Shown: positions 7,761 through 15,236 of the stretch, piece by piece
Position numbering within the stretch: the first letter of the stretch is position 1
Layout of the letters: each line of letters starts with the position of its first letter
Assembly (NCBI GenBank): GCA_035559315.1
Contig: DATMBJ010000153.1
Span: forward strand, 1 to 19,267
Source of the DNA: DATLZM01 sp035559315
Lineage (GTDB): Bacteria > Actinomycetota > UBA4738 > HRBIN12
Length of the DNA stretch: 19,267 nt
Direction: 5' to 3'
Position numbers and translations under genes: made by a program
The notes under the pieces: generated by a model
Databases searched by the model: none
What the model saw: the letters and a program-made list of their open reading frames with translations, nothing else
What the model was told of the DNA's origin: nothing

Positions 7761-7766
7761 AGTGTA
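7761..7766 (-). promoter_or_regulatory. -10 box for leaderless amidotransferase-like gene
   Basis: TACACT (TAnnnT) ends eight bases before the GTG at 7752, the spacing expected when transcription begins at or next to the start codon. There is no ribosome site in the gap and no clear -35. Confidence 0.5.
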
Positions 7767-7800
7767 GCCGACGCGCCGCCGGGCTCCCCCCACGCGGCCC

Positions 7801-7830
7801 TTGACGGCGGGGCTTTGTCTGACAAATACT
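7801..7830 (+). promoter_or_regulatory. Promoter of GntR-aldolase-dehydrogenase-kinase operon
   Basis: TTGACG at 7801-7806 and AATACT at 7825-7830 are separated by 18 bases, a good sigma-70-type promoter in a locally AT-rich patch of an otherwise GC-rich region. Transcription would begin around 7837-7840, close to the TTG chosen as the GntR start. The operator listed separately lies between the two boxes and runs into the -10. Confidence 0.65.
7814..7826. promoter_or_regulatory. GntR-type operator palindrome
   Basis: TTTGTC-T-GACAAA is a perfect 6+6 inverted repeat around one central base. It contains the GntR half-site geometry TnGTnnnACnA. Its place between the -35 and -10 of the GntR gene means a bound repressor would block RNA polymerase, so negative autoregulation of the whole plus-strand operon is expected. 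It sits about 48 bases upstream of the divergent -10 at 7761-7766 and could influence that gene too. Confidence 0.75.
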
Positions 7831-7839
7831 CCGACCATC

Positions 7840-8616
7840 TTGCCCACGGGGACACGGACCGGGACCGGGCCGCGGCGGCGGACGCCGCTCGTGGCGGCCG
7901 TGCGGCGGTCCCTCGAGGAGCGGATCCACGCCGGCCGGCTCCGTCCCGGGCTCCGCCTCCCCCCCGAGCCCGAGCTCGCGGTGGAGCTCGGGGTCTCCCG
8001 CGCCACCCTCCGGGAGGCCCTCCGGGGACTCGAGGAGGAGGGGCTGCTCCGGCGGGCCCGGGGGGCCGGCACGTTCCTCGTCCACCGGCCCCGGGTCGCG
8101 AACAGCCTGGACCAGAACTTCGGGGTGACCGAGGCGATCCGGCGCGCCGGGATGCGGCCGGGGTTCGAGGACACCTCGGCCCGCCTGGAGCCCGTGCCGC
8201 CCGACGAGGGGCGCCGCCTGTTCCTCGAGCCCGGCGAGGAGGTCGCGGTGATCGACCGGGTCCGGACGGCCGACGGCCGGCCCGTGGTGCTCTCCCGCGA
8301 CGTCCTCCCGGCCCGCCTCCTCGGCCCGCGCCCGGCCGCCGCGCTCCGCCGCCTCGAGCGCTCCTCGATCTACGAGGTGATGGAGCGGCAGCTGGGGGTG
8401 GTGGTTCACCACGGCGTGGCGACCTTCGCCCCCGAGGCCGCGGCGGGCGAGGTCGCCCGGCGGCTCCGGGTGCCGGAGGGGACGCTGCTCCTCTACCTGC
8501 GGCAGGTGGACTACGACGAGGAGGGGCGGCCGGTCCTCTCCTCCCACGAGCACCACCTGGCCGAGGCGTTCGAGTTCACCGTGGTCCGTCGGGGGCCGGG
8601 GAGGAGGTCGGCGTGA
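7840..8616 (+). CDS. GntR family transcriptional regulator with UTRA domain (HutC subfamily)
   Basis: About 258 residues. An N-terminal winged helix-turn-helix (PLVAAVRRSLEERIHAGRLRPGLRLPPEPELAVELGVSRATLREALRGLEEEGLLRRARGAGTFLV, roughly residues 17-81) is followed by a UTRA effector domain (SSIYEVMERQLG... EGTLLLYLRQVDYDEEGRPVLSSHEHHLAEAFEFTVVRR). UTRA domains usually bind sugars, sugar phosphates or small amines, which relieves repression. The start is uncertain: TTG 7840 fits the promoter as a near-leaderless start, while GTGs at 7891 and 7900 would still keep the DNA-binding domain. Its stop overlaps the aldolase GTG. Autoregulation through the operator at 7814-7826 is expected, and the operon's sugar or its phosphate is the likely inducer. 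Confidence 0.9.
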   Translation: MPTGTRTGTGPRRRTPLVAAVRRSLEERIHAGRLRPGLRLPPEPELAVELGVSRATLREALRGLEEEGLLRRARGAGTFLVHRPRVANSLDQNFGVTEAIRRAGMRPGFEDTSARLEPVPPDEGRRLFLEPGEEVAVIDRVRTADGRPVVLSRDVLPARLLGPRPAAALRRLERSSIYEVMERQLGVVVHHGVATFAPEAAAGEVARRLRVPEGTLLLYLRQVDYDEEGRPVLSSHEHHLAEAFEFTVVRRGPGRRSA

Positions 8617-9440
8617 GTGGGAAGGCGATGCGGCTGAAGCGGGTGATCGACCCGTCGGGGGTATCGGTGATCTGCGCGCTCGACCACGGGATGACCGCGC
8701 CCGTGTTCCTCGAGCCCCTCGCGGACGTGGCGGAGCGGACCCGGGAGGCGGTGGCCGGGGGGGCCAACGTGATCATGATGAGCAAGGGGATGATCCGGAT
8801 GGCCGAGCCCGCCTTCTCCCCGACCACGGCCCTCGCGCTCCTGCTCTCGGCCTCGGCGAACCCCGGGGAGGCCCGCCCGCGGATCGTCCAGGTGGCCCGG
8901 GTCGAGGAAGCGCTCCGGCTGGGCGCCGACGCGGTGGTGCTCTACGTCGCGCTCGGCGGGGAGCACGAGGCCGAGATGGTCCGGACCCTGGCGGAGGTGG
9001 GGCGGGCCTGCGCCGAGCTCGGGGTCCCGTTCATCGCCGAGGCGGAGTGGCCGACGACCTACGCCTCGACCGAGGAGCTGGCCGGCCGGGAGGGGTTCGA
9101 GTACCTCCGCCGCAACGTGCGCCTGTGCGCGGAGCTCGGCGCCGACATCGTCAAGACGAACTGGCCGGGGGACGGCGAGTCGTTCGGCCGGCTCGTGGAG
9201 GCGGCGAACGGGATCCCGGTGGTGCTCGCCGGCGGCTCCCGCCTGGAGGACCTGGAGCTGCTGTCCCGGATGGAGCAGGCGATGGCGGCGGGGGCCATCG
9301 GCTGCTCGGTGGGGCGGAACATCTTCATGCACGAGCGTCCGGAGGCCATGACCCGCGCGCTCTCCCGCGTGATCCGCGAGCGGTGGAGCGCGGAGAAGGC
9401 CCACGCGGCGCTGGTCGAGGAGCTGGGGGGCGGACGGTGA
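8613..9440 (+). CDS. Class I aldolase, DeoC/FbaB/LsrF superfamily
   Basis: A 275-residue TIM-barrel aldolase of the DeoC/LacD-FbaB-LsrF group, which forms a Schiff base with its carbonyl substrate. Seen are ICALDHGMTAP (N-terminal ALDHG motif), MSKGMIRM, the Schiff-base lysine K181 in ADIVKTNWPGD, the phosphate-binding VVLAGGSR loop and GCSVGRNIFMHERPEAM, diagnostic of the FbaB/LsrF side of the family. GTG 8613 is chosen because GGAGGAGG lies five bases upstream and it overlaps the GntR stop (GTGA); ATG 8628 is an alternative. It lies in an operon with a polyol-type dehydrogenase and an FGGY kinase, so it probably cleaves the phosphorylated product of that kinase. LsrF itself is a thiolase-like enzyme on phospho-AI-2, so the reaction is not certain. 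Confidence 0.88.
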   Translation: MSGKAMRLKRVIDPSGVSVICALDHGMTAPVFLEPLADVAERTREAVAGGANVIMMSKGMIRMAEPAFSPTTALALLLSASANPGEARPRIVQVARVEEALRLGADAVVLYVALGGEHEAEMVRTLAEVGRACAELGVPFIAEAEWPTTYASTEELAGREGFEYLRRNVRLCAELGADIVKTNWPGDGESFGRLVEAANGIPVVLAGGSRLEDLELLSRMEQAMAAGAIGCSVGRNIFMHERPEAMTRALSRVIRERWSAEKAHAALVEELGGGR

Positions 9441-10489
9441 GGGCGGCGTTCATGACCGACATCGGCCGGGTCGAGGTCCGGGAGACCCCCGAGCCCGGGC
9501 CCGACCCCGCAGGCGCGGTCCTCGCGGTCGAGGCCTGCGGCATCTGCGGGACCGACGCCCGCACGTTCTTCAACGGCGACCCCCGGGCCCCCGCGCCCTG
9601 GATCCTCGGCCACGAGCCGGTGGGCGTGCTGGAGGAGGTGGGGCCGGAGGCGGCCCTCCCGCCGGGCGTGGCCAAGGGGGAGCGCGTGTTCCTCGGTTCG
9701 ATCCTCACCTGCGGGGAGTGCCGGTGGTGCGTCGACGGCCTCCAGAACCTCTGCGAGCGCCACCTGCTGTACGGGTACGACCCGTTCCCCGGCGCCTACG
9801 CGGAGCGGGCGGCGGTGCCCGCGATCGCCACCCGGAACCTGATCCCGCTGCCGGAGGACCTCCCTTCGCACCTGGCGACCGTGGCCGACCCGTTCGCCTG
9901 CGCGCTCAACGGCGTGGAGATGCTCGACGTGCAGCTCGGGGACACCGTGGTGATCCTGGGATCGGGGCCGATCGGTTGCTGGCAGACGCTCCTGTGCCGG
10001 GACCGGGGGGCGGCCCGGATCTACCTGGTCGACGTCTCCCGGGAGCGCTTGGACCTCGCGCTCTCGGTGGTGGGCGCCTGGGTGGACGACGCGTGGGTCG
10101 GCGGGGAGGACAACGGCGTCCAGGGCGTCCTGGAGCGGACGGGCGGCGTGGGCGCGTCCCGGGTCTGCGTGGCGGCGCCCGCCAAGCGCGCCCAGCAGGC
10201 GGCCCTCGAGATGGCGGCGAAGCGCGCCCGGGTCGTGTACTTCGCGGGGCTCCCCAAGCACGACCCGGTGAGCCCGCTCGACATGAACCAGCTCCACTAC
10301 AAGGAGCTCGCGGTCCTCGGGGCCTACGGCGCCACCCATCGGCAGTACCGGATCACGATGGACTACCTGGCCCGCCGCCGCGAGGAGCTGGCCGGGGTCG
10401 TCACCCACCGGCTGCCCCTCGAGCGGATCGGGGAGGGGTTCGAGGCCATCCGCTCGGGCGCCGCGCTCAAGGTGGTGATCGAGCCATGA
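9437..10489 (+). CDS. Zinc-binding medium-chain alcohol/polyol dehydrogenase (MDR family)
   Basis: A 350-residue zinc MDR enzyme, expected to oxidise a secondary hydroxyl of a sugar or polyol with NAD(P)+. The catalytic zinc ligand C37 is in CGICGTD, followed by H59-E60 (GHEPVG). Four structural-zinc cysteines are intact at C92, C95, C98 and C106 (CGECRWCVDGLQNLC). The Rossmann motif is ILGSGPIGC, and an aspartate (LVDVSRERL) at the end of strand 2 favours NAD+. The GTG at 9437 overlaps the aldolase stop (GTGA) and matches the usual family N-terminus; the stop overlaps the kinase ATG. Closest in look to sorbitol, L-iditol, threonine or galactitol dehydrogenases. The role inferred is making the ketose that the next gene phosphorylates. 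Confidence 0.9.
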   Translation: MRAAFMTDIGRVEVRETPEPGPDPAGAVLAVEACGICGTDARTFFNGDPRAPAPWILGHEPVGVLEEVGPEAALPPGVAKGERVFLGSILTCGECRWCVDGLQNLCERHLLYGYDPFPGAYAERAAVPAIATRNLIPLPEDLPSHLATVADPFACALNGVEMLDVQLGDTVVILGSGPIGCWQTLLCRDRGAARIYLVDVSRERLDLALSVVGAWVDDAWVGGEDNGVQGVLERTGGVGASRVCVAAPAKRAQQAALEMAAKRARVVYFAGLPKHDPVSPLDMNQLHYKELAVLGAYGATHRQYRITMDYLARRREELAGVVTHRLPLERIGEGFEAIRSGAALKVVIEP

Positions 10490-12006
10490 CCGCGGGTCCC
10501 TACGTGATCGGCTGCGACGTTGGCAGCCAGGGGACGAACAGCGCGCTCTACGCGGCCGACGGGACCCTCGTGGCGAGCGCCTACGAGGCCTACGACCTCT
10601 CGTTCCCGCGTCCCGGCTGGGCGGAGCAGGACCCCGACGCCTGGCCGCGGGCGTTGGTCTCGACGATCCGCCGGCTGCTCCGGGAGGTGCCGGCCCGGGA
10701 GGTGCGGGGGCTCTCGTTCGGCTCCCAGCTCGACGGGATGGTCGTGTGCGACGAGCGGGGCCGCCCGGTCCGCCCCGCGATGATCTGGATGGACCGCCGG
10801 GCGGAGGCGCAGGCCGCGGCCCTCGCCGAGCGGATGTCCCCGGAGGACTTCTACCGGCACGTCGGGGCGAACCTCGATTCCTCCCACGCCGTGTTCAAGG
10901 CGCTCTGGGTCCGGGACGAGGAGCCCGAGCACTGGGCCCGGGCCCGGCACCTGATGCCGCCGGGCTCCTACGTCCTGCGGGAGGTGTCCGGCGTGCTCGC
11001 CGTGGACCCCTCGAACGCCTCCTCCCTCGCGCTCCTCGACCCCAGGACCAAGGGGTGGTCCGAGCCGGTGCTCGAGGCCACGGGGATCGACCCGGCGATG
11101 CTCCCGGAGCTGGCCCCGGCGCCCCAGCCCGTGGGGACCGTCCGGGAGGGGTTCGCGGAGGCCACGGGGCTCTCGCCGGACACGGTCGTGGCCGTCGGCT
11201 GCGGCGATGAGATGGCGGCGACCCTCGGCGCCGGGGTCTACGAACCCGGGGAGGTCTGCGACGTGGTCGGGACCGCGGAGCCGGTGTGCGCGGCCTCGGC
11301 CGAGCCACGGGAGGACCCGACCCGGCTGGTCGAGTGCCATCCCCACGCCGACCCCGACGCGTGGCTCCTCGAGAACCCCGGGTTCGTCTCCGGTGGGAAC
11401 CTCCGCTGGTGGCGCGACCACTTCGCGCCGCTCGAGCGGGACGCCGAGGCCCGGGGGGAGGGCGACGCGTACGACCTGCTCTGCGCCGCCGCCGCCGAGG
11501 TCCCCCCGGGGGCCGAGGGGCTCGTGTTCCTCCCCTGCATGCAGGGGGCGATGGCGCCGGAGTGGAACGGGAGCGCGCGCGGCGTGTTCTCGGGGCTCAC
11601 GCTCGCCCATACCCGGGCCCACATGACGCGGGCGATCCTCGAGGGGAGCGCGTTCGCGCTCCGGGACATCCTGGAAGCCATGCGGGGCGCCGGCCTCGAG
11701 GTCCGGCGGCTCACGATCGTGGGGGGCGGGGCGAAGGGGGCGCTCTGGCGCCAGATCAAGGCCGACGTGACGGGCCTCCCGGTGCGGGTGCCGGTGAGCG
11801 TGGAGACCACGGCCACCGGGGCCGCGGTCCTCGCCGCCGTGGCCGCCGGCGTCCACCCCGACGTGGCGAGCACGGTGGCCGCGTTCGTCTCCTACCGCCC
11901 CGAGGAGCACGAGCCCGACCCCTCGGCGAGCGCCGTCTACGACGAGGCCTACGCGCGGTACCGCCGGACCTACGAGGCCCTCAGGCCGGTGTTCGCGCTG
12001 GGCTAG
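10486..12006 (+). CDS. FGGY-family carbohydrate kinase (xylulokinase-like)
   Basis: A 506-residue sugar kinase of the FGGY family (xylulokinase, ribulokinase, LsrK, glycerol kinase). The N-terminal phosphate loop is GCDVGSQGTNSALYAADG. The catalytic base D241 is in AVGCGDEMAATLGAGV, and the C-terminal domain has IVGGGAKGALWRQIKADVTGLPV with the following TATGAAVLAAVAAG. ATG 10486 overlaps the dehydrogenase stop (ATGA). As the last gene of the operon it would phosphorylate the keto-sugar made by the dehydrogenase, giving the aldolase its substrate. LsrK (autoinducer-2 kinase) is in the same family and its partner LsrF resembles the aldolase here, so an AI-2-like substrate is an alternative. 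A hairpin follows 12 bases after the stop. Confidence 0.92.
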   Translation: MTAGPYVIGCDVGSQGTNSALYAADGTLVASAYEAYDLSFPRPGWAEQDPDAWPRALVSTIRRLLREVPAREVRGLSFGSQLDGMVVCDERGRPVRPAMIWMDRRAEAQAAALAERMSPEDFYRHVGANLDSSHAVFKALWVRDEEPEHWARARHLMPPGSYVLREVSGVLAVDPSNASSLALLDPRTKGWSEPVLEATGIDPAMLPELAPAPQPVGTVREGFAEATGLSPDTVVAVGCGDEMAATLGAGVYEPGEVCDVVGTAEPVCAASAEPREDPTRLVECHPHADPDAWLLENPGFVSGGNLRWWRDHFAPLERDAEARGEGDAYDLLCAAAAEVPPGAEGLVFLPCMQGAMAPEWNGSARGVFSGLTLAHTRAHMTRAILEGSAFALRDILEAMRGAGLEVRRLTIVGGGAKGALWRQIKADVTGLPVRVPVSVETTATGAAVLAAVAAGVHPDVASTVAAFVSYRPEEHEPDPSASAVYDEAYARYRRTYEALRPVFALG

Positions 12007-12018
12007 CGAGCGCCCCGG

Positions 12019-12041
12019 CGGCGGACGGCGGGCGTCCGCCG
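12019..12041 (+). terminator. Hairpin after the FGGY kinase
   Basis: CGGCGGACG / CGTCCGCCG forms a perfect 9-bp stem with a 5-base loop, 12 bases past the kinase stop. No T-tract follows, as is usual for terminators in very GC-rich actinobacteria. It can fold in transcripts from either strand. Confidence 0.6.
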
Positions 12042-12052
12042 ACCGTGGGGGA

Positions 12053-12089
12053 GCGGAGGGGGCGCCGAAGCCGCCGGCGCCCCCTCCGC
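12053..12089. terminator. Strong bidirectional hairpin between convergent operons
   Basis: GCGGAGGGGGCGCC / GGCGCCCCCTCCGC is a perfect 14-bp stem around a 9-base loop. It lies 47 bases after the kinase stop and 20 bases after the convergent GS-like gene's stop, so it can end transcription from both sides. Confidence 0.75.
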
Positions 12090-12109
12090 CGTCCTCCCCG
12101 CCCAGCGGC

Positions 12110-13486
12110 TCAGCCCCGCTCGAAGTAGCGCTCGAGCTCCCAGTCGGTCACGCAGTTGTTGTCGAAGATGATCTGCTCCTGCAGGGCCGTGTTCACGAGG
12201 TGCTTGAACACGAAGTCCCCGAACGCCTCCCGCGCGACCTCGCTCTTCGAGAGGGCGTCCACCGCCTCGTGGAGCGAGGTGGGGACCCGCGGGACGTCCT
12301 TCGCCTCGTAGGCGTTGCCCTCGAAGACCGGGGGCGGCTCGATCCGGTTCTCGATCCCGTGGAGGGCCGAGGCGATCGTGGCCGCGTAGCCGAGGTAGGG
12401 GTTCATGTCGGCCCCCGGGAGGCGGGACTCGACCCGGTAGCTCCGGTGCTCGCCCACGACGCGGAACCCGCAGGTGCGGTTGTCGTGGCTCCACACGATC
12501 GCGGTCGGCGCCCACGAGCCGAGCTGGTAGCGCTTGTAGGAGTTCACGAACGGCGCGTACATCCACGCCATCTCCCGGGCCGTGGCCATGAGCCCGCCGA
12601 GGAAGTACCGGAACGTCTCGGACATGTGGTGCGGCCCGTCGTCGTCCCACATCAGCGACTCGCTCCCGTCCTCGTTCCAGATGCTCGTGTGGAGGTGGCA
12701 GGAGGAGCCCGCCTCGGCCATCGTCCACTTGGCCATGAACGTGACCGCGGCCCCGTTGAGGGCGGCGATCTCCTTCACCCCGTGCTTGTACAGCGCGTGG
12801 CGGTCGGCCGCCTCGAGGGCGTCGGCGTAGACCAGGTTGATCTCGTGCTGCCCCCGGCCGAACTCGCCCTTCGAGAACTCGACCGGGATCGCGGCCCCGT
12901 GCATCGCGTTCCGGATCTGCCGGATCAGCCACTCGTCCTTGGTGGTTTGGAGCATGTGGTAGTCCATGATGTACGTCGAGGACGGGTGGAGGTCCCGGTA
13001 GCCCTTCTGCGCGGCCTCCTCGAACGACTCCTTGAACAGGTAGAACTCGAGCTCCGAGCCCGCCTTGAACGTGAGGCCCTTGGCCTTGGCCCGCTCGATC
13101 TGCCGCTTCAGGATCTGCCGCGGGGCGACCTCGACCGGCTTGCCGGTGTGCTCGTCGGCGATGTCGCAGATCACCATCGCGGTCTTGTCGAGCCAGGGGA
13201 CGAGCCGGAGCGTGGAGAGGTCGGGGACCATCCGGAAGTCCCCGTAGCCGGTCTCCCAGCTCGCGTACTCGTACCCCGGGAGCGGCTCCATCTCCATGTC
13301 GATCGCGAGGAGGTACAGGCAGGCGTGGAGCCCCTCCTCGCCCAGGATCTCCTCGAGGAAGAACTCGGGCATCACCCGCTTGCCCATGAACCGGCCCTGG
13401 AAGTCCGTGAACATGCAGAGGACCGTGTCGATCTCGCCCTTCCTCGCCATCTCCTCGAGCGTGTGGACGTCGAGGTTGCCAGCCAC
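12110..13486 (-). CDS. Second glutamine-synthetase-like ligase (gamma-glutamyl-amine synthetase type)
   Basis: A 458-residue GS-superfamily protein, clearly distinct from the one at 766-2082. Seen are TDFQGRFMGKRV in the N-terminal domain, DMEMEPLPGYEYASWETGYGDF and DLSTLRLVPW leading into the catalytic barrel, the metal ligands E145/E147 (SELEFYLF), FGRGQHEINL, H264 and H266 (CHLHTS), FVNSYKRYQLGSWAPT, HDNRTCGFRVVG and SRLPGADMNPYLGYAATIAS. The canonical DGSS ammonium site and adenylylation motif are not seen, so a non-ammonia amine is the likely co-substrate. The GTG start has GGAGGTGG six to seven bases upstream. It follows an amine/amino-acid permease in the same orientation after a 99-base gap containing a hairpin. 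Import followed by gamma-glutamylation of the imported amine is the natural reading; ethanolamine (as with Streptomyces GlnA4) or polyamines are candidates. Confidence 0.9.
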   Translation of the reverse strand: MAGNLDVHTLEEMARKGEIDTVLCMFTDFQGRFMGKRVMPEFFLEEILGEEGLHACLYLLAIDMEMEPLPGYEYASWETGYGDFRMVPDLSTLRLVPWLDKTAMVICDIADEHTGKPVEVAPRQILKRQIERAKAKGLTFKAGSELEFYLFKESFEEAAQKGYRDLHPSSTYIMDYHMLQTTKDEWLIRQIRNAMHGAAIPVEFSKGEFGRGQHEINLVYADALEAADRHALYKHGVKEIAALNGAAVTFMAKWTMAEAGSSCHLHTSIWNEDGSESLMWDDDGPHHMSETFRYFLGGLMATAREMAWMYAPFVNSYKRYQLGSWAPTAIVWSHDNRTCGFRVVGEHRSYRVESRLPGADMNPYLGYAATIASALHGIENRIEPPPVFEGNAYEAKDVPRVPTSLHEAVDALSKSEVAREAFGDFVFKHLVNTALQEQIIFDNNCVTDWELERYFERG

Positions 13487-13522
13487 TGGTCCACCTCCCT
13501 CTCCTGGTCCGCCACCGGGCGA

Positions 13523-13560
13523 CGACGGGGCGGCGGGCGTCCCGGCCCACCGCCCCGTCG
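13523..13560 (-). terminator. Intercistronic hairpin between permease and GS-like gene
   Basis: CGACGGGGCGG / CCGCCCCGTCG pair over 11 bp around a 16-base loop that can itself form a short CGGG-CGT-CCCG hairpin. It lies 25 bases past the permease stop and ahead of the GS-like ribosome site. It may terminate, or attenuate so that the ligase is made at a lower level than the permease. I see no clear separate promoter between it and the GS-like start. Confidence 0.6.
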
Positions 13561-13585
13561 AGCGCTCGCGCGCGTCGCCCGCAGC

Positions 13586-15163
13586 TTAGTCCGCTCCCAC
13601 CTCCGTGACGTGCGTCTTGCCGTAGCCCTCCTCCTCGGGGTGCCCGCGCTCGCCCTTCGTGAGCGCGAACTCCTCCTCCGGCGAGAGCACGAGGCGGTGC
13701 CGGCTCACGATCGCGAAGTACACGAGCCCGAGGACGAACCAGATCGCGGTCCCGATCACCCCCGGCCGGTAGAACGGGTCGAGGTACAGCGAGATCAGCG
13801 ACACGAGGGCCAGGAACCCGGCGATCCCCGCGCCCCACTCGCCGACGGGGCTCACGTACGGCCGGCGGATGTGCGGCATCCGCTGGCGCAGCAGGATGAA
13901 CGCGAGGCACTGCATGAAGTAGGAGATCACCGCGCCGAACACGGCCATCGTGAGCAGCGCCGCGACGACCTGCGAGGCCAGGTGGCCGCCCCGCTGCCCC
14001 AGCCAGTACAGGAAGTACGCGAGCGCGTAGCCGACCACCGCCCCCAGGATCAGCGCGACGTGCGGGGTCTTCCGCTCCCCGTGCGTGATCGACATCCACT
14101 TCGGGAAGTACCCGGCCCGGGAGAGCGAGTAGATGTTCCGCCCGTAGGCGTAGATGATCGTGAAGAAGCTCGCCACCAGGCCGGCGACGCCGATCAGGGC
14201 GAGGATCGCCGCGATGTCGGCGCCGGGGAAGACCGCCTTGAAGCCCTCGAACAGCGGCTCCACGGTCTCCCCGATCCCCTTAGCCCCGCCGTCCACGCCG
14301 GTGTTGAGGAACAGCGTGAGGAAGCCGGTGATCACGAGGGTGGTCATCCCCCAGATCGTGGCCCGCGGGACGTCCCGCTTGGGATCCATCGACTCCTCGG
14401 CCGCGAGCGGCAGCTCCTCGATCGCCAGGTAGAACCAGATCGCGAACGGCAGCGCCTTGAAGATCCCCGACACGCCGAACGGGAGGAACGGACCGCCCCC
14501 CTCCGGGAGCGGGTCGCCCCCGCCCGCCGGGATGTTGAACCACAGGCTGGGGTCGAACTTCCCGGAGACCAGGATCGACACGAAGAACACCGCGAGGATC
14601 GCGAGCGCCAGGAAGTTGATGAAGACCGTGAACCGCATCGTGGCCTCGATCCCGGCGATGTTCAGCCAGACGAAGACCACGTAGAAGACCGCCCACCAGA
14701 ACGGCGGGCTGTTCCACCACGGGTTCCCCGAGACGTTGAAGAGGTCGGCGACGATGGCGTTCATGTAGCCGCCGATCGCCGAGACCACCACGGCCGGCGT
14801 GATGACGTACTCCATGTTCTCGGCGAGCCCGGTGATGAACCCGCCCCAGGGGCCCATCGCCGAGCGTGCGAAGGAGTACGCGCCGCCCGTGTGCGGCAGC
14901 GCCGGGGACATCTCCGCGATGCTGTAGCAGAGGCCGTAGTACATGATCGTCACGAGGATCGTGGCGATCAGGAGGCCGCCGAAGCCGCCGACGGCCAGGC
15001 CCGCGTTCCACCCGTAGAAGTCCCCGGAGATGACCGCCGCGACCCCGAGCGACCACAGCGCGAGGACGCCCGCGTGCCGCTTGAGGCCGCGCTTCTCGAA
15101 GTACTCCTGGCTGACTTCCTCGTACGCGACGGACCCGATCTTGCGTCGTTGTTCCTCAGCCAA
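13586..15163 (-). CDS. APC-family amine/amino-acid permease (ethanolamine-permease-like)
   Basis: A 525-residue integral membrane transporter of the amino acid-polyamine-organocation superfamily, with about 12 membrane spans. The substrate-site glycine-rich first helix reads GVAAVISGDFYGWNAGLAVGG, close to the ISG..FGWN pattern of ethanolamine permeases. Further marks are YSIAEMSPALPHTGGAYSFARSAMGPWGGFITGLAENMEYV in helices 2-3, FYLAIEELPLAAEESMDPKRDVPRA, and SLSRAGYFPKWMS. The TTG at 15163 is chosen as start: GGAGGT lies six bases upstream and the translation then begins with a hydrophilic cytoplasmic tail (AEEQRRKIGSVAYEEV). The frame stays open for 105 bases upstream but without a better start. 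Placed ahead of a GS-like ligase, it probably brings in the amine that the ligase glutamylates. Substrate could also be an amino acid. Confidence 0.9.
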   Translation of the reverse strand: MAEEQRRKIGSVAYEEVSQEYFEKRGLKRHAGVLALWSLGVAAVISGDFYGWNAGLAVGGFGGLLIATILVTIMYYGLCYSIAEMSPALPHTGGAYSFARSAMGPWGGFITGLAENMEYVITPAVVVSAIGGYMNAIVADLFNVSGNPWWNSPPFWWAVFYVVFVWLNIAGIEATMRFTVFINFLALAILAVFFVSILVSGKFDPSLWFNIPAGGGDPLPEGGGPFLPFGVSGIFKALPFAIWFYLAIEELPLAAEESMDPKRDVPRATIWGMTTLVITGFLTLFLNTGVDGGAKGIGETVEPLFEGFKAVFPGADIAAILALIGVAGLVASFFTIIYAYGRNIYSLSRAGYFPKWMSITHGERKTPHVALILGAVVGYALAYFLYWLGQRGGHLASQVVAALLTMAVFGAVISYFMQCLAFILLRQRMPHIRRPYVSPVGEWGAGIAGFLALVSLISLYLDPFYRPGVIGTAIWFVLGLVYFAIVSRHRLVLSPEEEFALTKGERGHPEEEGYGKTHVTEVGAD

Positions 15164-15236
15164 CGCGACACCTCCCCCATGGGTCGAGTCGGCCCGAGCG
15201 CGCGGCGGGCACACCCTCGGTCCGCCGATGGTTGCG

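Noticed and set aside
7801..7839. TTG at 7801 as start of the GntR regulator
   Set aside because: It coincides with the -35 box and would put the promoter and operator inside the coding region; the extra residues do not belong to the winged-helix domain.
8613..12006. Sulfoquinovose (sulfo-EMP) pathway for the aldolase-dehydrogenase-kinase operon
   Set aside because: No isomerase, sulfoquinovosidase or sulfolactaldehyde enzyme is present, and the kinase is FGGY rather than the PfkB type of the standard pathway.
12003..14099. Minus-strand open frame of about 700 residues overlapping the second GS-like gene
   Set aside because: It is a frame-shifted reading of the true genes, Arg/Gly/Pro-rich and without motifs.
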